From contig FN649735.1 in the NCBI GenBank assembly GCA_000310025.1, positions 463,929-527,928 of the forward strand: 64,000 nucleotides of DNA, read 5' to 3'. Origin of the DNA: Ectocarpus siliculosus. Taxonomy: Eukaryota > Sar > Phaeophyceae > Ectocarpales > Ectocarpaceae. The first letter of the stretch is position 1. Each line of letters opens with the position of its first letter. Below, one piece after another: positions 54,027 through 64,000 of this stretch. Under the pieces are notes generated by a model. It searched no databases. It worked only from the letters and a program-made list of their open reading frames with translations, and was not told where the DNA came from. The translations under genes were made by a program, and so were the position numbers.

Positions 54027-55987
54027 CTCCTCCTCCTCCTCCTCCTCCTCCTCCTCCTCCTCCTCCTCCTCCTCCTCGTCCCTACCGCGTGCACGGCTGG
54101 AGGAACCACCGGTTACGCGGCGGTTCGGCCCTCCCCTGGAACCATTTCCTTGTTCATCTGCGTGTGTTAATGGGTCAAGTGTTGGCAGAATATGCTGGTG
54201 TGGTTAGCGCTGGTGGTGGTAAGTACAGACACAGGCCAGAGTGACTCTTGGCGTGCTGCCATGGGACAAAACATTCCCATAGGAGTACCACCATGTGCTG
54301 CGATGAGAGGAAGCACTGTATAAGAGAACGCGCCGCCTGCGCTTACGCACGAAGAGGCTATTATTTGCTTCTTATCTCCTGTACCCAGCAGGGACTAAAG
54401 TAGATTGTGGCACATCATTCTTAGATGAGCATCCGTTCTTCTGGTCAAGTTCGTAAACGTGTCTTCTTTCGAGCCTGAATTTCTAAGTCCCTCCCAGGTT
54501 GTATACATACGCCTCGTCTTTGGAGAGAGCGTCTCCGACCGGCCCTGAGCGCAGCAAAGATCCTCCCGCCTGGCGACGGGTTCTAGGAAGCAGGCACACA
54601 CACACGACCACCCTCACCAGCAATATCAATACAACAACGCCGTTCGGTGCTTTTACAGGGGTGGTCGTCAAACAACAACGACATGAAGTGCCCGGGGACG
54701 TTTCCAGTGCGTCCTTCCCGTCACAACCGCCTGCCGAACATCTACAAAACCAGCCCATCGGGTGCTCGTTTCGGACTGTGCTGTTGAGAGAGCTCTTGTG
54801 GTCGCGGGCCTTCCTGCCGGAGCCCTGTTCCTTCGTTGCTATTCGGTGGTGAATCAGGGACCGGGAGACCTTTGAGTCGGTTGTTGCGCGTAGCTGTGGG
54901 CAAGCGGCCTTGATTGCAGTCGCCTATTGTAGGGATTGGTCTGCCGATTGATTCTAGAGTGGTGTGCCACATCAACGATGGCGCAACTTACAGCTACAGT
55001 CGTGGCTCCGATTACCTTAGGGTCGAAATCGGTTCTCACGATTTCGACCCTCTACAGTGTACTTGAGTACTCTCTTATTCCGGCATAAGAGGGGGCTCCG
55101 ATATAAGAGGGTCCAGGGCCTTTGTCACACCACCCTCTCATATTATATCGGAGCCACGACTGCTGCACTACTAAAGTACTACGAGCAGTGTAGTCGTCTT
55201 ACTGTAGTTTTCGTGCGACCTTCACGGGTAATACAAAGCGATGACTTCACCGACCGGCTTGAGCTCAGGTGAAGAACAAAAACACGACTTTCGAGTGTAG
55301 GCGCCTCCGCTGATGCTGTATCATATGCATACGTACCAGGAGCTCCTTGTTGTTGGTTTCACTTTGAAAAAGAGACAGCACCACTCAGGAGCTCCTGTCG
55401 GTTTCGCTCTGTAAATAGAGGCAGCACGCGCAGTCTACACCCATGTACTTGCGAGGAGCTTTATATTCATGTTCGCGGGGAAGCAACAATCGCCTCGAGG
55501 CCCCCAGAATGCATTGCTTGTCATATCTCTATCTCCAACGGCAGCAGCAGCAGAAGTAGAGGTGGACATTGGTCACATACAGCCTCAGTCCCCGCTCATT
55601 GCACTCCAGATGTAACAAGGTCGTGCCGCGGGCGGGAGAGAGGCGGATAGAGTCGCGCTCGCTCATGGATGATCGATTCGCCATTCTTGAGTGGTAGTAA
55701 ATCAAGGCGCCGGAAGTTGTGCAATATTTAGATAACAATCCTTCAGAGCGTCACCGGGGAGTACGGTTGGTTTTCCTCTGGCCGCAAAGTCACCTCGCAG
55801 CACGCGCAGGCAGGCCACTTGAGTAGGATACAGGAGAGCACACGGAGACCCCGCAGCAGCGACGATAGTCGCAAGATTTCCGACTCTCACCTTCGTTGTC
55901 GTCCTTGCCTCCTCGAAAGCGCACCTTACGCTTGCTACCATTACCGTCGGCTCCGCCCCCTCCCGGATCTTTCCTTTTGGTTGACAT
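46694..55987 (-). CDS. CD2BP2: CD2BP2/Lin1-like GYF-domain protein (10 exons, 582 residues)
   Basis: Exons (minus): 55987-55891, 54157-53841, 53397-53305, 52895-52813, 52160-52049, 51796-51663, 51206-50836, 50238-50018, 47759-47700, 46954-46694. Total length is a multiple of three and every junction keeps phase. The N-terminus carries KRKVRF, like KRKVTF of CD2BP2. Exon 2 holds a run of about 25 Glu, then Lys/Arg clusters. Exon 3 has EPFNLRNERDMGYFDTNGNF, the family block IxPFNLxxEMxxGxFDxxGNY. Exons 6-7 have the ETVVQALRRLG and LTELADALLQAGQHDVYQ elements. Residues 451-496 form the GYF domain (GNVHGPYGASQMRGWAQQ|GYFDG), and the tail ends NIDW. CD2BP2/Lin1 is a U5 (tri-)snRNP assembly protein that binds proline-rich ligands. 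Odd features are a poly-Gln/Met insert before the GYF domain and a GC donor for intron 8. Confidence 0.93.
47760..50017 (-). other. GC-AG intron 8 of the CD2BP2-like gene
   Basis: Exon 8 ends GCGCAGCAG and the intron starts GCGAGT; the acceptor is CTCTTCAG. Phase 0 on both sides and the unbroken GYF motif (GWAQQ|GYFDG) fix the junction. The nearest GT would leave the wrong phase. The intron is 2.26 kb and houses the foldback element at 48521-49032. Confidence 0.8.
48521..49032. mobile_element. 510-bp foldback MITE in CD2BP2-like intron 8
   Basis: The element is inverted on itself almost end to end. Outer arms (about 48521-48690 and 48865-49032) share GAACGGTAGTTCTAGGCAA, then GATCTGGCGGGAATTGCAA, TATGGCCATAGCGGCC, CTCTCCTTGCAGG and the AGGAAGGAGCG/GACTCAACAGG blocks in mirror order. 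The inner part also pairs (AGGGTCTTCAGGG with CCCTGAAGACCCT). GGATC stands at both ends and may be a 5-bp target duplication. No protein is encoded. Confidence 0.85.
50560..50637. mobile_element. short palindromic TIR repeat, copy 1
   Basis: CGTGGCTCCGATATAAGA faces TATATCGGAGCC...GCCACGAC around GTGTGACAAAGGCCCT. It is the reverse complement of the inner part of the element at 54997-55162. It lies in CD2BP2-like intron 7. Confidence 0.75.
53175..53278 (-). repeat. dispersed 'TAGCATCGACC' repeat, copy C
   Basis: On the minus strand it begins TAGCATCCACCGCGCCAACC about 26 bp inside CD2BP2-like intron 3. It then has GGCTGGCCAAT, GTCAGTCTCAGTGCGGCTGA and the GAATGGCC/TGGGACC tail. It is the best-preserved relative of copies A and B in CLU. 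Confidence 0.75.
53461..53580. repeat. ACAG/GACA microsatellite
   Basis: Imperfect (CAGA)n with interruptions, in CD2BP2-like intron 2, upstream of exon 3. Confidence 0.85.
53998..54079. repeat. CTC/CTT triplet run encoding polyglutamate
   Basis: A nearly pure CTC run on the plus strand. On the minus strand it is GAG/GAA in the frame of CD2BP2-like exon 2, giving about 25 consecutive Glu. Confidence 0.9.
54997..55162. mobile_element. 166-bp TIR element (MITE-like) in CD2BP2-like intron 1
   Basis: The terminal inverted repeat CAGTCGTGGCTCCGAT is perfect at both ends (16 bp). Inside are a hairpin GGGTCGAAATCG/CGATTTCGACCC and the GATATAAGAGGGT...GGGCCTTTGTCACACCAC block shared with 50560-50637. 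No coding capacity. Confidence 0.8.
55339..55440. repeat. 49-bp tandem duplication
   Basis: Two diverged units starting AGGAGCTCCT and ending AGAGRCAGCAC, in CD2BP2-like intron 1. Confidence 0.65.
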
Positions 55988-57072
55988 GGGTGGCCAGAGT
56001 TGAACAGGACTGAGGATAGACGCCAGAGAGCAGGGCGCACCCACCACAGCAGTGCGCCTACACCAGGACACGCTGTGGCACTGTTGTGTACACGGAGACC
56101 ACCCCCCTGCCATGGAGTTTGAGTATTGACTCGGCGTCGCCCCCTTGATTGGAATCGCAAGGCATCGCTCAACGCTGCTGTCCGTCTTTTCAGGTGCTCT
56201 TGGCCATCTCGCACAGGGTATATCGGGGTGTTGGAGATCGCTCTTACCAGGCTGGTACTTGATTGGATCATCACCGTCCAACTCCCCTTGTGTACGCGAC
56301 CTTTCGTGATACTGCAATCTTGTGTGTGAGGGTTTTGCGGAATTGCGGGTTCTTTCAACGTCAATACAGGAAGCTGCGGAAGGAGGGTGCTCTCGTGCTC
56401 TCAGCGGTGGATTCGTGGTCGTGGTCGTGGTTGGGCACGAGAGTGAGAACGAGCATCTGGACCAGCCATGTCCATGTGAGCTGGCTGTGTGGAGGCTTGC
56501 GACATCGCAGATGGACCAGCATGTACACCGCGCACAAATAATGCTACAGCAGCTGTAGGGTGCGGCGGTATTGCATTTCTGTACGAATCTGCTTGTGAGC
56601 TGAAACGCATGATGTTGCCGTGTACCTGGTACTGCAGCAGTATGCTCCCATGCGTGTGCTGTGTGTCCTACAGGCACGTAGCGATGGTAACCGTGGTGGA
56701 TGGAGAGCTAATACAGCAGATGGCAGGAGTAGGCACTGGAAAGAAATACTCCTCTGCAACCGAATTTCATCAAAATTGAATTCTGGGAGTAATTCCGCAA
56801 GTCGTGAGGGAGGTACAGAGGGATCGGGAAATTGGTTTTGGCTGCAAGCAACACCATGGACATTCGGTACCCCGGTACCCCCTCCCCCCCCTGTAGTAAC
56901 CTGCAGTACATAGCAGTACATCACCCATAAACCGAGGTGTTGCTACGGCTTGTCGGAATCAAGATGTCCGTGCTGTTCTTTTCGGATCCGAGCAGTGCTA
57001 GAATGGATTTCGAAATTCGGACCTTTGACACAGCAAGTTCACCGCTGTTGGTGTTTCCTGCGTCGGATGCAT
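55988..57072. other. divergent intergenic region
   Basis: Separates the CD2BP2-like start from the first recognised codons of the Elongin-B-like gene, so both promoters should be here. No TATA box or other element stood out. An upstream first exon of the plus-strand gene may be present but could not be placed. Confidence 0.45.
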
Positions 57073-59132
57073 ATGTCGAACGGTATCTATTTGCATCGAA
57101 GGTACATCCGGCTAAAGCGCCACAACACGACGGTGTTCATGCACTGCGAGCCGGCGGACAACTTCGCCACCATCAAGGCCAAGGCGGGCAAGCTCATGAA
57201 CATCGAACAGGGACAGATTGGCCTCTTCGCCACGCGGGATAAGGTAACGATATCATTTGTGGCACAACCATAGTACTGCACGGTACGGTAAAACTACGGT
57301 ACGGTAAAACTACGGTACGGTAACGGTACGGTATGGTACGATACGGTAGACACTGTGACAAGCCCCGTTCGAGCAGCTCACGTGTCCGGACGCGTTTGTA
57401 ACGGCAGGTTCGTGTACTAGTACTACCACGCATGTATTTGGAAGTATTTGGTAGACTAAATACCGGTGTTGCTCTGGCGATACAACCACGTACGGGGGTG
57501 TGCCTCGTGGTTAGCCGCACTCTCTCCTCCTCGATGAATTATTGCTTTTGTGCGATACTGTCCCCCTTTCCCTGCCGTGCACGGAGCATTCCTCGAAGCC
57601 GGACCTACCACCGTGACTTACTAACATTACGCACCTTTTGTGATTGATACGCATATGGTCTAGGGTAAGTTTTCCCTCAACAAACACAATCTTGCGGTAG
57701 CCGTGCTTTTCTCGTTGTAGCCAACAAGGCTCTTTAGATGGTGTTATTTCGCCGCCTTCGCTTCGCACACAAACAAGCACATCGCACCTACGGATGTCGT
57801 TTCCAGGCGAGGGAGCTAGTGGACTTAGCAACCATTGGCGATCAGGAGATCGACAACGACCAAGTCTTGTACGTCGTCAAGAGATCAGGTAAGTTTACAA
57901 TGTACACGAGTGGTTAGCTATTTAAGTCTACGCCCGCGGTCAACGGACATGTGCGGAGGAATCACCGTGAAGAAACACTCCTTCACGGAAGTATATGCCG
58001 CACCACAGAAAAATTCCCAGTTCTTTATTTCTCCTGTCATTTTTTTTTATCGGGCATATGCTCTTGCATGGCGAACGGACGCTGATTGGAGAGGGAAACA
58101 AAGAAAGTGGGGATGGGACGAGGTTTAAGGACGAGGAGGTCGTCAGAATGATCGGAAAGCATATTAGGAGGGGTGCAGAAAGTATGACATTATAACAACA
58201 GTGATTTTATGTGTGTGTGGTAATACAAGTTACCTAGCTAATTTTGTCTGCCTCGTGGGCGGCTTCGGAGGTTGTGCTTTGGGGTGCTTTGCGGCACTCC
58301 CTTGGTGAGGCTGCCTTTTTTGCGACGATAAGGTTGGTTTGCCCATCCAAGCTTGTGCTTTGTGTGGTGACTGCGCCCGATTTGCAGCTTCTGGGCACTG
58401 GTAGCTCTTTTCTTTGCCTTGGTTCGTGTTCTCAGTCGCGATGCCACAGGACCGTCGTGCCGAGTGCGACCGCTTGCGGACTGCAGCCATGTACATAGAG
58501 CAAGGCCTATCAACTCTGCACTATGGGTCCATTGTGCCCAAGCACCTCCCATAATTGTAGTGACAGACGGCTTGGTCCGTTTCCGTAAGGAGCAACCACA
58601 AACGCATGCCACGGCTGGTCCAATCAAAGCCGCTGGGTTGCTCAAGACCTCTGTTCGGTTTCCTTGTTTCTGTAGCCCCAGCTCGCCTCGCACCGTTTTG
58701 ACCTTGCGGTCGAAGGTTGACTGGCCAGGCGTACTGGGCCTTGGTTGGTGGTATCTAGCTCAGGACTTACTTTCGTTCCCAGGGCTGCTCCCCCTGCAGG
58801 TCGTTTTGCGTACAGACGTGAGATCGTGTTGATTAAGGCTTGGTTCCGTCGGAACCCCGCTCGGAGCTTGTTCCTGCACGAAACAACCCAATCAGAGCAT
58901 CTTCTGTTCAGGCAAGCAGCCCGGGAGATATTAAATTTAGAGAGCTCCCAACCCCACCGCCACCCCTCCCCCCCGTCTTCAATATCCCACTCCCCGTATT
59001 TTGTGATCTGTTGTTGCTTTTTGATAATTTCTGGCCGTGCGCTCTTCCGAACCGGCAGGGGATGGCTACGAGGATGTGAGCGTGACCAACACCGACGGAA
59101 CCACCCCCGCAGAAGGCGACGTGGAAAAGTGA
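57073..59132 (+). CDS. small ubiquitin-like protein, Elongin-B-like (3 exons seen)
   Basis: Exons up to 57243, 57807-57888 and 59059-59132 join in phase. The core YIRLKRHNTTVFMHCEP resembles the start of Elongin-B (IRRHKTTIFTDA) and, more closely, the plant ubiquitin-like relatives (YIRVKRHKTT). It continues with an alpha-helical segment, EIDNDQVLYVVKR in the last beta strand, and a short acidic tail ending at TGA. About 108 residues if the ATG at 57073 is used, near the usual 100-118. Elongin-B pairs with Elongin-C in cullin E3 ligases and elongin complexes; whether this plant-type relative does so is unknown. The start is doubtful. ATGs at 57067/57073 precede an AG|G site at 57102/57103; a spliced start that places Met directly before YIRL, as in plants, would remove about ten leading residues. 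Confidence 0.8.
57283..57352. repeat. ACGGT pentamer-based repeat
   Basis: Repeated TACGGTACGGTAAAAC and TACGGTACGGT units just downstream of the Elongin-B-like donor at 57243. Confidence 0.85.
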
Positions 59133-62100
59133 AGTGGAGTGAAGAGACCTGGCCTACCTCAAGTGATCTTCGATCGATCGATCAACGGCGCACCCCAGAG
59201 CTATCACGTCATAGCAGACCCGGGCTCCCAGCCCCGCCCCTCCGACGGGCGTGATCGATGTTTTTACTAAATAAGCTCGTAGAAGATTCCCGCGTGGTGC
59301 TGGTGCTGGTGCTGGTGCTGCTGGTGCTGATTCGGTCATTTCCCGACGTTATGTTTTTCTGGGTGGGAGATTCTCCCGTGGTGCTGACCGGGTCATTGTC
59401 CGACATTCTGGTTTCTGGCGATGGCCATGGGGCCATCGGTGGCAGTTGCGTTGATCGTCACTTATTTCCGGGACGGCGGGGTACGTCGCGTTTGGTTCAC
59501 GGAGTCGGCACGGCGGTTGCTTTTGATTTGTGGTTTCCGCGTGTCGACGTGGACCATTGCGCCGGATGTGAAGCCCCAGCGAACGCAGGGCGACCGTTGG
59601 AAATGTCGCGCTCTGGTCCACGCAAGCGAGTGTTGTTGGTGTCCTACAGGACTAGAATGCCGCCTATTGGTGACTCCTTGCTTGGGCCGCGGCCCGTGTG
59701 GCTGGACACTCAACAGATCGCACGGGCGCGGGGTTGATTCTCAGGTTTCGCCGAATCACTCTGCCCAGGATAAAAAGACCCGGCGCTTCATCATTCGTGC
59801 CTTGTGTCTGAACAACCTGAACTTCTGTTGGCAACTTGTTGTCGGACGATACGAGAGATCCGTCGTCAACGGGGCTACAATAACTGCACGGCAGATTTTT
59901 TTTTGCCGTAGATTGTTTTTTCCTGTCTGAATCACCAGTACGTGGCGACAGATCTGTGGCTGTTCTATGCTGTCCACGAGATATATTTCGCTTCCGAAGG
60001 TAGACGGAGGGGGCAGAGTGGGGGGCTGTTGAAGGGGCGGAGCATGAATGACGGGGTTTCAAAATCGTTGTTTCATTGCATCCGCTAGGGATGTTTCGGT
60101 GTCCCTTTTGGCATGCATGGAGGTGCACCAAGTCCAATCAGTTTCGCAGGAGACAACGCATCGTCGGTCTTCCGTGTTTGCCGCCTCCTCTCTTTACGAT
60201 TATGGGAGAGTGGGCTGCACTGGTCTTTCTTCTACGTTGCGCTTGAGAACAAGCGCCCTCCGTATGATTCACAATACTGTTCTCTCCGAGGATTCCATGT
60301 GCCGATCGGCCATCCCGCTTCGTTGTACTTGTGGTGCACAGCGGCATGAGTGCTCTTTCGGTGAGGGGAGCGAGAAAGGCAAGACCACGGTATTTACAGT
60401 CCCTTGAAGAAATTTGTTTCGGAAAGGGGCATGTACATGGAGAACGTCCCTTTTTGAGGTGGTATTTGCCACTTCTACAACGTTGATGTCAAGTTCATAC
60501 GGCGAGAAGCCACGAAGGGGGCGCGCGGGGGGGGGCGAGCTTGCAAAGACCGCTCGTCCATTCTGAAGCCCTTTTCGAGGGGTCCAGTTTCTATTGCGGC
60601 TTTCCTGACAACTACACTTCGTTGCACATGAAATATTTTTGACGCGGGCAGAGTTAGAGGCACAAGCGATCTTCGACGCCGATCCTTTCACGTGCCCACT
60701 ACAATTTAGCGCCCCACGCAATCTATCTAAATTTACGAAGTATATGGCTACGCCGTCGCGACTGCACGAGACTGCCGCCGCTACCGAAAGGAGCGCGTCC
60801 TGCCATGTCACCAAGATCTCAGTCAGCGAAGGCTCCTTAAGCATGCATAGATAGTCAAATGTCTCAGCGGCATTTATCTGGACGCTTCGCTCTATCTGGG
60901 TACAGTGTAGTCTACCCATTATGGTATTCTTTCTACTGTAATATTTTAGTGATGGCGCGACGGCCAGGTTCTCCGAGCATCCAGGTAGAAATACTCGTGT
61001 GTGTTGCTAGATCCACGGCTGCACAATCTCCTACGAAAATAAAGTCCCAAAACACATATCCCGCAAATACCATACGAATGTCACCGGCCTTAAAGGGTAC
61101 AGAGCGCACCTTTGGAGACCATCTCTAGGCACGAGGCATTGTTGAAATGTATAGGAGGAAAACAATTGCTTGCTTCCGATATACAGTATTTGCCTAGCGC
61201 ATGCCTGAGCACGCCTTCGGCGTGCCTGATCCGCCAGAGTTCACCATATAGAGAACTGAGTCATTTGGTGTGTCTACTACAGCAGTACTACTCCTGTACA
61301 TGGACGATGGATCCAACGACCAAGAGCTGAGAGACAAAGACATGAAGAGACCAAGAGGATCGGCGGGGGGACGCAGCTGGCAATAGTACTACCCCGCAAT
61401 ATCTCTGTCCCAGCCCCCGTTACTCTTGGTCTGTCGTTGCATGATGATGGCCCTGTAGTATTGTGCGTCTTCTCTGTCCCTGAATCGAGAGACTGAGAAA
61501 GAAACGACTGGGAGAGGGGAAGGGGAGAGAGAGAGAGAGGAAAAACAACGAGACATACGGATTGAGGTGTGCTGCGCTGCTAGTCGCGGCAGTCATTTGT
61601 AAGTCTCTTGGGGTGGTCTCTTGGGCGACAACAGGCGCTGAGAGGGAGGGGGGTCAGGCAACAACACCCAGGGTACTACATAGCTCGTGCGTCTCTGCTG
61701 CCTTTCCCTGAACCGCTTGGTGGGGGCCAGGTGGGTGGGGGCTGGGGGTGGGGACGGCGGCGGCTGTGTTCGTGTGTGCAGGGAAGAAGGCACAGCGGGC
61801 AGAGGAAGAGGGCGGAGCAAGCCTTGTTCGGTGGTGGCTGTAGGCCTGGCAACGGAGGTGGGTCAACCGGCGAAGTCCTCTGTGCGACACAGAGAGAGCC
61901 AAACGAGGGTGGGGGGTCGCAGGAGTGACACACTTCTCACTGGTACCTAACGGGCCCGTCTCCTTTCGTCATCGAGGACGCGGCTTGGCCTGGCGAAGCC
62001 CCGGAGGAGAGGATCCCAATCGTTCCTACAGCAGTAGTTACGACCGCCTTTTCGCAAGGGCGCGGCGGTGTGGTTTGCATCGGGGGATCCGACCGCCTCT

Positions 62101-63071
62101 GCCTGTCCTTCAGAAGGGGCTGCTGCACACACCGCGTGCAGCCACCGGGCAGACTCCAGCCCCTTCTTGGCTGCACCTGGGTACGCGGTAGCTGTTGGTT
62201 GCATTCGCGTTAGGGCGCAAGGGCGCGATACAGCTGCAGCCGCTGCTCCTACAACAACGGCAGCGCTCGCGCAGCAGAGGCGGGGGAACCTTGTCGCCCT
62301 CGGCGGTCAATTTGCGGCGAAACGCTCAACACCGGGAGGAGGTGCAGCAGTGAGATAAGCGCCCGCCAGCAGCACTCTCGAGCACAACAACTAGGGGTGC
62401 GGGCAGGCCAATCCATCGCCCACGCTCACGCGCGCGTTTTTAATCAGAGCGTGTTTCGCAGAAAAGAGCAATCAATCCTGCGGTGACCAGTAGTGGTAGT
62501 CCGGGGGAAGAGGTCAAGGAAGGGGGGACTGACTGCGGCACCACCGGTACAGCTTGGGGAAAGTGGTGGACTATCTCGGACGTTGGGGAGGGGCGTGTGG
62601 GCTAGGGCCGCAATTGGTCCCGTCTGCTCGCCACGGACTGCTGTTCTGGTGACAGAGGCTCGTGCCCAAGACCCTCCTTTGTGCTTCGGCGGCCCAACAA
62701 CAAACGCGGTGTTTAGGCAGCTTGTCGGGGGAGAGAGAGAGAGTGTAAGCCCGACCGGCGGCGGGTTTGGCAGCCTTCCTGCCCCTCCTCGCCTACAAAG
62801 CACCTCTCTGTTTACAACAAAAAACGGACGGGGTTTCCTAGAGCTACTCTTGTTGAATTATTGGTTGGCGACGGCAGCGGCGGCAGCCATTTGATCTCTC
62901 TCTTTTGAGGATCTTTGCGGAAACTCCTCCTAGTGGAAAACTACCGCACGGTGGTGTTGGATCACTCTGTCTTTTGAGGAACTTCACGAAAACTTACGCC
63001 AAGGCGGTCTTGGGGACACACTGAAAAAGTGTGGCCGGGGTGGCCGCCGAGCGGTGGTGGGTAGGCGGAGG

Positions 63072-63109
<38 letters not shown>

Positions 63110-63121
63110 GGGCAAGCGGTC
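59133..63121. other. no recognised gene
   Basis: Four kilobases with scattered open frames, the longest being 216 codons on the minus strand (60919-60269, ATG start). It matches no family I know and has no repeat or homopolymer reason to be open, so it is a weak candidate only. A GTGCTG hexamer run lies at 59297-59330, a possible SINE-like fragment at 61966-62030 and a GA-rich tract at 61500-61545. Confidence 0.45.
63070..63110. repeat. GGC triplet run
   Basis: (GCG)n interrupted once, ending about a dozen bases before the ATG at 63122; probably 5' UTR of the right-edge gene. Confidence 0.85.
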
Positions 63122-63297
63122 ATGATGCGAAGACCACCGACGCGGGCCGGCCTGGGGGGAAAGAAGGCCTCCGGCACGGGCTTCAAGATCACGTACAGCG
63201 TTAACCAGCTCCTGTCCATGGGGAAGGAGCTGATGGAGTCGGAGGCGGGGTGTCCTCCGCCGGAGGGGTGGGACAAGTACGAGTACGATACCATTGG
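63122..63297 (+). CDS. first exon of a gene with an eIF4E-binding-type motif, running off the right edge
   Basis: A 58-codon frame starts ATGATG at 63122 after an upstream in-frame stop (63062-63064). It ends at a good donor GG|GTGAGA. Residues 24-30 read YSVNQLL, which fits the canonical eIF4E-binding motif YxxxxL-phi (phi hydrophobic) of eIF4G, 4E-BPs and 4E-T. It is preceded by basic residues and followed by a helix-like MGKELMESE and an aromatic PEGWDKYEYD stretch, a placing similar to the N-terminus of 4E-T. Without the rest of the protein the family cannot be fixed. No following exon was found before 64000. Confidence 0.5.
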
Positions 63298-64000
63298 GTG
63301 AGAGAGCGTGGGTTGTTATTGTTGGGTTTTTGCTGTTTAGTATTTTCCGCTGCTCAGACTGTAGACCAGCACTGCTGCTGTTGCTTTTTTGTGTACAGTC
63401 CACAACAGGTGTTTGTGATGGAATAGGCAGCAGCTGCAGATGCTTGCAAGTGGAATAGCTTAGGGTCGTATTTTCTCATCACCAACCCGTTCCTCCGTTG
63501 AGACGCTCCCACTCAGGCAGCGGTGGTGAGGTATAGCGTGCGTATTTCCAACACCTGCACGTACAAGCAGGCAACGACTATTTTTTGTTTTCTTAGTACG
63601 ACACAACCAACGTATACCCCCACCGATAGAAAAGAGTCTTAAGATTGATTAACAATAACTGGATTCATTGCGTCAGCGGAAACTACCTGTATTTATTTCT
63701 TGTTAGTGTTGGGGGAGGACGTATAGTATACTTCTAGATAAAAGCAGTACTTAGAAGTATACTAACAGCTGCGTACCAGCAGATAACTATTCACGCCGCC
63801 AGCCCCCCCTCCCGCCAGGATGGACCATCGGTGATCGGTCTTTTGGTAACAGAGCTCCATCAATCGTCTATCTGCCAGCCCATGCCAAACATGACACCCC
63901 GCCCGCCTGCCCGCCCCCCCCCCCCCCCCCCTCAAGGCCCCCGATTAAAAAAAAAAAACTCGGTTCCTTCACAAAGAAAAAGACCGCCCCCCAAAAAAAA
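63298..64000. other. presumed intron 1 of the right-edge gene
   Basis: No further coding piece is visible. It contains a C homopolymer at about 63912-63931 and A runs near the end (63945-63958 and 63993-64000). Confidence 0.4.

Noticed and set aside
58238-58832. long overlapping frames on both strands in the last Elongin-B-like intron
   Set aside because: Neither shows a known domain; the flanking exons join in phase without them. They may be remnants of a mobile element but nothing supports it.
60269-60919. 216-codon minus-strand frame with an ATG
   Set aside because: Nothing recognisable and no supporting splice or neighbour evidence; noted under the region but not called a gene.

Overview
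This window is nuclear DNA from a eukaryote with very long, intron-rich genes. Intron-rich coding with long introns, many CAG/CTG and other simple repeats, alanine- and glutamate-rich protein linkers and dispersed short repeats suggest a multicellular stramenopile such as a brown alga. That assignment is inference from style; no diagnostic marker gene is present. A 100-base N block (43958-44057) shows this is a scaffold of a draft assembly. Most large open frames are shadows or low-complexity noise. The real genes had to be built from conserved protein pieces joined at splice sites with matching reading phase.

Layout: (1) the left edge holds the 3' part of a plus-strand gene for a PX-domain (phosphoinositide-binding) protein, exons 3-658 and 1013-1193, followed by an unrecognised open frame with two hydrophobic stretches. 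(2) 25206-3861, minus strand: a homologue of the clustered-mitochondria protein CLU (CluA/FRIENDLY), at least 29 exons over 21 kb, with one short piece unresolved near 9.7-10.7 kb. A tRNA-Leu(AAG) gene lies inside one of its introns on the same strand. (3) 28954-34712, plus strand: an FNBP4-like protein with three WW domains, four exons. (4) 38936-43527, plus strand: a 148-residue ubiquitin-conjugating enzyme (E2) with a seven-codon first exon. (5) 55987-46694, minus strand: a CD2BP2/Lin1-like GYF-domain protein (U5 snRNP family), ten exons, 582 residues. (6) about 57073-59132, plus strand: a small ubiquitin-like protein of the Elongin-B-like type. (7) 63122-63297: the first exon of a gene leaving the right edge, with a YxxxxL-phi motif typical of eIF4E-binding proteins.

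These are housekeeping genes, not an operon-like system. CLU and FNBP4-like are divergent across 3.7 kb, and CD2BP2-like and the Elongin-B-like gene are divergent across about 1.1 kb. FNBP4 and CD2BP2 homologues both belong to the proline-rich-ligand/spliceosome world, and the E2 and Elongin-B-like protein to the ubiquitin world, but the sequence gives no evidence that neighbours work together.

The most interesting structure is in the introns: long foldback elements, a short TIR element family, a tRNA-derived SINE-like family and a second dispersed family whose copies lie just inside 5' splice sites, two GC-AG introns with the same GCGAGT donor, an exon-intron junction amplified as a 56-bp tandem array in the E2 gene, and an apparent false duplication around the assembly gap. 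I found no CRISPR array, no autonomous transposon ORF, no virus-like gene and no clearly novel enzymatic system.
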